This document shows positions 1 through 5,098 of a stretch of DNA of 64,000 bases, piece by piece. A program made the translations under genes and the position numbers. The stretch is taken from assembly GCA_020072845.1 (NCBI GenBank), contig JAIQGF010000009.1, positions 1 to 64,000 of the forward strand, written 5' to 3'. Source of the stretch: Terriglobia bacterium (GTDB taxonomy: Bacteria > Acidobacteriota > Terriglobia > Terriglobales > Acidobacteriaceae). Under the pieces are notes generated by a model, which saw only the letters and a list, made by a program, of their open reading frames with translations, was not told the origin of the DNA and made no database searches. Numbering within the stretch: the stretch's first letter is position 1; every line of letters starts with the position of its first letter.

Positions 1-473
1 TCGATGATGACGTAGCCATCGACCTGGCCGGTGGAAATGCACTGCGGATGCGTAGGATCGGCAGTCGCGGGAATCGGACTTGCGCAGCTGCCACCAAACA
101 CGAGCGAGCCCGGCCCTGAACCAGGCTGGCTATTCCAGGACAGAGCGGACTCCGACCACGGCCCGCCTGCCAGGCGAATGTCGAACGCGCCCGGGGTGGT
201 AGCGGCGGTGACAAACAACCGCAACGTCGCCTTGGTCACGGTGGAACCCGCCGGCACCTGCGACAGATTGAATCGCACGTAGGTGTAGGTGGGCTGCGCA
301 CCGGCCTGCACAGCCAATGTGCCTTGGTTGCCGAAGTTACTGTCGGCGCTGGTCTGCGTGACAAACGTATCGTCGGTGACTGGCGCTTGGGCCAATGCCA
401 CCGTCGGAACGATTGCGAGAATGCCAAGCAATAGAATTACGGCTGAGAAGGACCACGAACGCAGCGATGACAT
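1..473 (-). CDS. Secreted DNRLRE-domain protein (N-terminal part, runs off window)
   Basis: Reading the minus strand from an ATG at 473 gives 157 codons that stay open to the window edge, so the 3' part is missing. Residues 1-29 form a signal peptide (hydrophobic SAVILLLGILAIVPTVALA, then Q-A-P). The mature part starts with D-D-T-F-V, then S-N-F-G-N-Q-G-T-L-A-V and Y-V-R-F-N-L, and later W-N-S-Q-P. This is the pattern of the DNRLRE (CBM96-like) beta-sandwich found in secreted bacterial polysaccharide-binding or -degrading proteins. A GGAGAG lies about 9 bases before the ATG. The function is likely carbohydrate binding, but any catalytic domain would lie outside the window. Family assignment is by motif recognition only. 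Confidence 0.72.
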   Translation of the reverse strand, partial: MSSLRSWSFSAVILLLGILAIVPTVALAQAPVTDDTFVTQTSADSNFGNQGTLAVQAGAQPTYTYVRFNLSQVPAGSTVTKATLRLFVTAATTPGAFDIRLAGGPWSESALSWNSQPGSGPGSLVFGGSCASPIPATADPTHPQCISTGQVDGYVII

Positions 474-576
474 TTCAGTTTCTCTCCGGCGTGCAGATTC
501 GACACATTCTTGCGATGACAGCTACAGCGATTTTTCAAGCCCTGTCAGCACATCCTGGGAGGGGCGTTCGTAAGAA

Positions 577-592
577 AGGCACGTGAATTGCC
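577..592 (+). promoter_or_regulatory. Sigma-54-like (-24/-12) promoter
   Basis: The sequence AGGCACGTGAATTGCC matches the sigma-54 consensus TGGCACG-N4-TTGCW at every fixed position except the first T and the last W. The invariant GG (578-579) and GC (590-591) are exactly ten bases apart. It points right, with a predicted start near 603, towards the epimerase pseudogene at 775. Sigma-54 control of polysaccharide genes is known in several phyla. No enhancer-binding-protein gene is visible in the window. Confidence 0.45.
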
Positions 593-660
593 AATCGTTT
601 CAGCCATAAAGTGTTTAGAATCATTCAGAATCAACCTAGATCCTTGCTACTGCAAAAGCT

Positions 661-681
661 TTGCAACATTTTTGCAACATT
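661..681. repeat. Direct repeat TTGCAACATT x2, 11-base period
   Basis: Two exact copies of TTGCAACATT start at 661 and 672, one helical turn apart. A second pair, AGAATCA, starts at 617 and 627. Such phased short repeats can be binding sites for a dimeric regulator. Chance occurrence in an AT-rich patch is also possible. Confidence 0.35.
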
Positions 682-774
682 GAAGCATGCAGCTTCCTTC
701 CACTTTCGTAACGGTACCCCCCAAAGAAGCCGTCCCATCTGCCGCTCTTTGCTGCTCGCTCAGCGATCGATGAA

Positions 775-1241
775 ATGGCGCCCAAATCCGTCCTCGTCAC
801 CGGGTCCTCGGGCCTCATGGGCTCCGAGTGCGTAGCCTATTTTGATCGTCTGGGATGGCGTGTCCACGGTGTGGACAACAACATGCACATGGTGTTCTTC
901 GGCGCCGACGGCGACACGCGAACCATCGCGCAGCGGCTCGCGCAGGCCTGCAGGAACTTTGAACACCATGACCTCGACATTCGATTCCGTCAGGGAGTCT
1001 TGCAGTTAATCAAAGAAGCTCGTCCTGCGCTCGTCGTCCATTGCGCGGCGCAACCTCCCACGAACTCGCCAAGGCTTGTATTTTTCATGGTTTCGACATC
1101 AACACGTGCGGGACCTTCTGCTATATCAGCGACCAGCGGCGATTCCGGGCTGATTACCCAACTTGGACGGTGCAGGTCGCGCTCCCTGAGATCATCCGTC
1201 AATTCGTTGGGGAGGATGCCGCAACCATGCGGCGAGGCTAG
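775..1241 (+). pseudogene. Decayed NAD-dependent epimerase (CDP-paratose 2-epimerase-like)
   Basis: The first ~95 codons read as an SDR sugar epimerase: VLVTGSSGLMGSE (Rossmann GxxGxxG), then WRVHGVDNN, FFGADGDT, HHDLDIR and VVHCAAQP. These segments are typical of the CDP-paratose/tyvelose epimerase family. Near 1054-1058 the frame breaks. Reading one base off continues the family pattern with SHELAKACIFHGFDINTCGTF. It then jumps at about 1115-1120 directly to a C-terminal-looking piece, CYISDQRRFRADYPTWTVQV, ending at TAG 1239-1241. An intact family member is about 340 aa; here the middle ~190 residues, including the YxxxK catalytic region, are gone. This is a pseudogene with one frameshift plus one internal deletion. 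Confidence 0.8.
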
Positions 1242-1594
1242 GGGCGCGCCGAAGGGCGATGCACCCGCGGACACACCCCTGACAGCGCTACTTGCTTTGA
1301 CGGCGCCGGTCTGGTCCGGCGCGTTCTCGCCAGCCACGCAACTTCCCGGGTGAGCATCTTCAGGTACATCTCCTTTATATGTAGTGGGCGCAAGGGGTCC
1401 ACAAGACAAAGGTCTTCCTTTGTGTGCAGATGATTGCACACCTCATCTGCCATCAACAAAAAGCGCTCCACGGCATGGGCCTTAATTATCAGCAGCTTAC
1501 GTCCTTGGCGCCGTTTTCTGCCAAGCGTCTTGGTGGCACGCTGATTGCTTCAACCCAAGCAGCGGCATTCTGGGGTAATGGAGGAGCAGGGATC
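1242..1594. other. Region between pseudogene and oxidoreductase
   Basis: I cannot support a gene here. On the minus strand, positions about 1340-1471 encode a short unrecognised segment (MERFLLMADEVCNHLHTKED, then LVDPLRPLHIKEMYLKML) that looks protein-like but matches no family I know. It may be another relic of a deleted gene. The plus strand stays open into the next gene from 1424, but that upstream part does not resemble the oxidoreductase family. Confidence 0.4.
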
Positions 1595-2719
1595 ATGGCA
1601 ACATGGCCAACGCCTGACGCGGCCGACACGGAATCAACACAGCCACCCAAGGCTGGGGCTCGAACTGGCGGTATTTTGGCCCCCTGGGCACTCCCCGCGG
1701 CATCTCTCAAGACCAACGCTCTGCGTGTAGGCGTCATCGGCTACGGCTATTGGGGACCGAATATCGTTCGCAATTTTGACATACAAGAGCACTCGCGGGT
1801 GACCGTGGTTTGCGACTCGCGTCCGGAAGCGCTTGCCAAAGTTGCCAAAGCACATCCGCGCATGGAAGTAACCACCGATGTCGCCGGGGTGATTCGTTCA
1901 CCTCACATCGACGTTGTCGCCGTGGTCACACCGGTTTGCTCGCATTTTGAATTAGCCAAGGCCGCACTGCTCAATGGCAAGCACATTTTTGTCGAAAAGC
2001 CATTCACGGCCAGTGTCGCTCAGGCCGCGGAGCTGATCGAAATCGCGGAGCGCAAGAACCTCAAGATCATGGTCGACCACACGTTCCTGTTCACCGGCGC
2101 GGTGCGCAAGATCCGCCAGTTGATCGACCAGGGCGTGCTCGGCGACCTCTACTATTATGATTCCACGCGCGTCAACCTGGGCCTGTTCCAGCACGACGTG
2201 AACGTCGTGTGGGACCTGGCGCCGCATGATCTCTCGATCATGGACTACCTCATCGAGTCCAAGCCGGAAGCGATCGTCGCCACCGGCCAGAACCACGTTA
2301 ACGGCGTAGAGGATGTCGCGTACCTGACGGTGTACTATCCCAACAAAGTTATCGCCCATGTGAACGTCAATTGGCTTTCGCCGGTGAAGGTGCGCACGAC
2401 TCTGGTCGGCGGCGAAAAGAAGATGCTGGTGTGGAACGACCTGGAAGCCGATGAGAAGATCAAGGTGTACGATAAGGGCGTCCAGATGAAGACCCGCGAA
2501 GGCGTGTACGACATGCTCGTCAGCTACCGCTGCGGCGACATGTGGGCGCCGCAGATCGAGCAGACCGAAGCCCTCAAGCTGGAACTTGAGTACTTCCTCG
2601 AATGCATTGCCACCGGCAAATCGCCGATTAACGACGGCCATGCCGGATTGCGGATCGTCAAAATGTTGGAAGCGGCTGACGAATCCATTCAGAAACGCGG
2701 TAATATCGTCCAACTATGA
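1595..2719 (+). CDS. Gfo/Idh/MocA-family sugar-nucleotide dehydrogenase (WlbA/WbpB-like)
   Basis: A 374-aa NAD-dependent oxidoreductase. The Rossmann fold begins at residue ~43 with V-G-V-I-G-Y-G-Y-W-G, the EKP motif is at 134-136, and the conserved active-site His is at about 211 (LAPHDLS). Segments W-G-P-N-I-V-R-N and H-T-F-L-F-T-G-A-V are typical of the WlbA/WbpB group, which oxidises C3 of UDP-N-acetylglucosaminuronate. The start at ATG 1595 is chosen for the GGAGG ten bases upstream. It still leaves ~40 unusual residues before the fold, so the true start may be later. The stop overlaps the start of the acetyltransferase (ATGA), and those two genes belong to the same 2,3-diaminouronate pathway. 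The substrate is inferred from family and neighbour. Confidence 0.85.
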   Translation: MATWPTPDAADTESTQPPKAGARTGGILAPWALPAASLKTNALRVGVIGYGYWGPNIVRNFDIQEHSRVTVVCDSRPEALAKVAKAHPRMEVTTDVAGVIRSPHIDVVAVVTPVCSHFELAKAALLNGKHIFVEKPFTASVAQAAELIEIAERKNLKIMVDHTFLFTGAVRKIRQLIDQGVLGDLYYYDSTRVNLGLFQHDVNVVWDLAPHDLSIMDYLIESKPEAIVATGQNHVNGVEDVAYLTVYYPNKVIAHVNVNWLSPVKVRTTLVGGEKKMLVWNDLEADEKIKVYDKGVQMKTREGVYDMLVSYRCGDMWAPQIEQTEALKLELEYFLECIATGKSPINDGHAGLRIVKMLEAADESIQKRGNIVQL

Positions 2720-3213
2720 GCGAATTCGTTTGTATCGCCCCCGACGTCAAGCTCGGCAAAGACGTTAAACTCTCAAAGTTCATCAACCTGTACGGATGCG
2801 AAATCGGCGATAACACAAAAATTGGCGCATTCGTCGAGATCCAGAAAAAAGCCACCGTCGGCCGCAATTGCAAGATCTCCAGCCACACCTTCATCTGCGA
2901 AGGCGTGACCGTTGAGGACGACGTTTTTGTGGGCCACAGCGTGACGTTTATCAACGATTCCTACCCGCGCGCCACCGCCGGCGGCCAGTTACAGACCGAA
3001 GCCGACTGGAAGGTGGAGACCACGGTGGTGAAGAAGGGGGCCTCCATCGGCTCCGGATCCACCATCCTCTCAAGGGTTACGATCGGCGAGAATGCGATTG
3101 TCGGCGCCGGCAGTGTGGTCACCAAGGACGTGCCGGCGAACGCGATTGTCGCCGGCAACCCCGCGAAACTGCTCCGGTATATCGCGCCTGCAACCAGCCC
3201 GGTCGGCCGTTAA
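2716..3213 (+). CDS. Hexapeptide-repeat N-acetyltransferase (WlbB/WbpD-like)
   Basis: A 165-aa left-handed beta-helix acyltransferase. Imperfect hexapeptide repeats ([LIV]-G-x4) run from residue ~8 to ~150, for example C-E-I-G-D-N-T-K-I-G, T-I-G-E-N-A-I-V-G and a C-terminal V-A-G-N-P-A-K. A loop with N-D-S-Y-P-R-A (about 80-86) is characteristic of the WlbB/WbpD group, which acetylates the 3-amino group of UDP-2-acetamido-3-amino-2,3-dideoxyglucuronate using acetyl-CoA. The ATG overlaps the stop of the upstream oxidoreductase by four bases, so the two are very likely co-translated. Acetyl donor and substrate are inferred from the family. Confidence 0.87.
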   Translation: MSEFVCIAPDVKLGKDVKLSKFINLYGCEIGDNTKIGAFVEIQKKATVGRNCKISSHTFICEGVTVEDDVFVGHSVTFINDSYPRATAGGQLQTEADWKVETTVVKKGASIGSGSTILSRVTIGENAIVGAGSVVTKDVPANAIVAGNPAKLLRYIAPATSPVGR

Positions 3214-3249
3214 GCGGCATTGCATTGCTGGCTTTTCAGAGAGTGGGAC

Positions 3250-3609
3250 TTGAAGGGCATTTTCCAACCCGCACGCCTCCTAGGAATCGCCCTACTCCTT
3301 CTTGTCTGCATCGCCATCAGTTTCAGAGGCTACTCCCGCCTCAGCTCGCCTAAGCGGGCATCCACCCCGCATTCGGCCAAGTTGTCGTGGAAACCGAGCA
3401 CATCGGCGGTGAAGGGCTACAACATTTATCGGACGAAACCTGGCGGCTCGTACACCCGCATCAACCCCACTGTTCATCCCGATACGTCGTATGTCGACTC
3501 CGATGTTGAGGCCGGCGCGACTTACTACTATGTGACGACGGCTGTGACCGCTGCTGGTGTTGAAAGCAAGTTTTCGGACCGGGTCGTGGCCGTGATCCCG
3601 AACGATTGA
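3250..3609 (+). CDS. Small membrane-anchored fibronectin type III protein
   Basis: A 119-aa protein with a hydrophobic N-terminal segment (LLGIALLLLVCIAISF) followed by one fibronectin-III module (about 40-119): A-K-L-S-W-K-P-S, G-Y-N-I-Y-R-T, then Y-Y-Y-V-T-T-A-V and the C-terminal A-V-I-P-N-D. The start is uncertain. TTG 3250 (MKGIFQPARLL) gives a compact signal-anchor, while TTG 3220 would add ten residues. Convergent with the Ig protein downstream, only 9 bases apart. A second stand-alone version lies at 19664-20140, and the same module ends the three large surface proteins. The function is unknown; export and protein or glycan contact are inferred. Confidence 0.75.
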   Translation: MKGIFQPARLLGIALLLLVCIAISFRGYSRLSSPKRASTPHSAKLSWKPSTSAVKGYNIYRTKPGGSYTRINPTVHPDTSYVDSDVEAGATYYYVTTAVTAAGVESKFSDRVVAVIPND

Positions 3610-3618
3610 ACCTTGAAG

Positions 3619-5046
3619 CTAAGGCGTGGGAATCACCGCCGTCGCTGGGCTCGAGTACCCGCTCTCCAATCCTGAGCTGTCCATCTCCGTGACCACGTAG
3701 TAGTAAGTGTGTCCTGAGGCCACGGTGGAGTCCGCGTAATTGGCAGCGGCATTCAGCGCGCTGTTCAGCCGCGTATACGGCCCACCCGTCACCGTTGAGC
3801 GATACACGTTGTAGCCAGTCGCTGACGAGTCGCCTTGCCAGCTCAGCATGGCGGTGTGCTGGACCGGGGCCGTGCCCGAGCCGCTGAGCGCCACCGTTGT
3901 CGGCGAGTTCGTCGCATTGCTCACGAACGAGACACTGCCCGAGGCCGGGCCGCTGCTGGGCGGCGCAAAGGTCAAACTGGCACTCTTGCTGGCCGCCGCG
4001 GCCAGCGTGAACGGGAATGTAAGTCCGCTCACCCCGAACCCCGAACCGGTGAAGCTGGCCGATGAGACCGTTGCCGCCGAGTTGCCGGTATTGCTAAGCG
4101 TCACCGCCTGGCTGGCCGACCCTCCCACCAGCACCGACCCGAATGAAACCGAGGTCGGAGAAGCTGACAAGAGCACGGTGGCCGGGGCGTTGATGGTTAT
4201 GTTGGCCAGGGCGCTGGATTTGGGATTGGCCACGCTGGTGGCAAGCACCGAAGCGGTACCGGCCGTGGAGGGCGCGGTGTAGAGGCCGCTGGTCGAAACC
4301 GTCCCGCTGCCGCTGGCCACCGACCAGGTCACCGCCGTGTTCGTCGAACCTGTTACCGTGGCGGTGAACTGCACCGTGCCATTGGTGGTTATCGTCGTGT
4401 TGTTCGGTGTAACGCTGACGATGACTGGCGCAGTAACGGTTGCGGTGGCGCTGGCACTCTTGGTCGGATCGGCGGCGCTCGTGGCCTTGACGGTGTAGGC
4501 GCCGGCGGTGCTCGGCGCGGTATAGAGACCGGTCGAGGAAACCGTCCCACCGGTCGCCGACCAGGTCACCGCGGTATTGGTGGAGCCGCTGACCGTGGCG
4601 GTGAATTGTGCCGTGCCGTTGGTGGTCATCGCTGTGCTAGTAGGCGAAATACCGACACTGATCGCAGAGCCGCCGGCCGCAGTGATCGTCACGGTGGCGG
4701 TTGCAGTCTTGCTGGGATCTGCGACGCTGGTGGCCATCACCGTAGCTGTGCCGGCTGAAGCCGGGGCAGTGTACAGACCGCTGCTGGACACCGTCCCTCC
4801 GCCGCTGGCCACGCTCCAAGTCACCGCGGTGTTGCTGGTGCCGCCTACCGTGGCGGTGAACTGCACGGTGCCATTGGCAGCAAGCGTCGTGCTGGTTGGG
4901 GCGACGCTGACGCTAACCGTCGCAGGAGCGCTGCTCGTTTTCGATGTTGTCGTTGAACCCGCGCCGGCTGCTCCGCCGCAACCTGAATGGATCAGCGTTA
5001 GGGTGACGAGAAGCACGACATGTAGGGCTTTCCATAATTGCTTCAT
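3619..5046 (-). CDS. Secreted, lipoprotein-like Ig/ASH/FN3 multi-domain protein
   Basis: A 475-aa surface protein. The N-terminus is M-K-Q-L-W-K-A-L-H followed by a hydrophobic run and H-S-G-C-G-G, a lipobox-like site (Cys ~23; His at -3 is unusual). Next come three bacterial Ig-like domains of ~80 aa (about 40-290), each with N-T-A-V-T-W-S and G-L-Y-T-A-P, a choice-of-anchor-D/ASH domain (about 292-390, SFGSVLVGGSASQAVTLSNT) and a C-terminal FN3 module ending AVIPTP. ATG 5046 is preferred over one six codons upstream because it gives a compact signal sequence. The gene lies 52 bases behind the 943-aa paralogue on the same strand and shares long near-identical DNA with it. Adhesive or structural role inferred. 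Confidence 0.85.
   Translation of the reverse strand: MKQLWKALHVVLLVTLTLIHSGCGGAAGAGSTTTSKTSSAPATVSVSVAPTSTTLAANGTVQFTATVGGTSNTAVTWSVASGGGTVSSSGLYTAPASAGTATVMATSVADPSKTATATVTITAAGGSAISVGISPTSTAMTTNGTAQFTATVSGSTNTAVTWSATGGTVSSTGLYTAPSTAGAYTVKATSAADPTKSASATATVTAPVIVSVTPNNTTITTNGTVQFTATVTGSTNTAVTWSVASGSGTVSTSGLYTAPSTAGTASVLATSVANPKSSALANITINAPATVLLSASPTSVSFGSVLVGGSASQAVTLSNTGNSAATVSSASFTGSGFGVSGLTFPFTLAAAASKSASLTFAPPSSGPASGSVSFVSNATNSPTTVALSGSGTAPVQHTAMLSWQGDSSATGYNVYRSTVTGGPYTRLNSALNAAANYADSTVASGHTYYYVVTEMDSSGLESGYSSPATAVIPTP
3841..4415. repeat. Near-identical block shared with 5324-5898
   Basis: These 575 bases align without gaps to 5324-5898 (constant offset 1483) with only scattered mismatches by eye. 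The block encodes the ASH domain and the adjoining Ig domain of the two tandem surface-protein genes. The flanking FN3-coding ends are clearly more diverged. That contrast suggests gene conversion or a recent partial duplication between neighbours. Confidence 0.85.
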
Positions 5047-5098
5047 CAACCAACCTCGCGACAACGGACTTGCGCTGCAACCAGCTTTGGCCAGGGTC

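Larger units (their letters stand above)
474..774. other. Intergenic region between divergent genes
   Basis: This stretch holds no convincing gene. It contains a sigma-54-like promoter on the plus strand (577-592) and two short direct-repeat pairs: AGAATCA at 617 and 627 (10-base period) and TTGCAACATT at 661 and 672 (11-base period). It is AT-richer than its surroundings, as expected for a regulatory region shared by the secreted protein on the left and the decayed epimerase on the right. Confidence 0.6.

Noticed and set aside
1424-1594. Longer start for the WlbA-like oxidoreductase
   Set aside because: The extra 57 residues do not resemble the family and lack a good ribosome-binding site, whereas ATG 1595 has GGAGG ten bases upstream.
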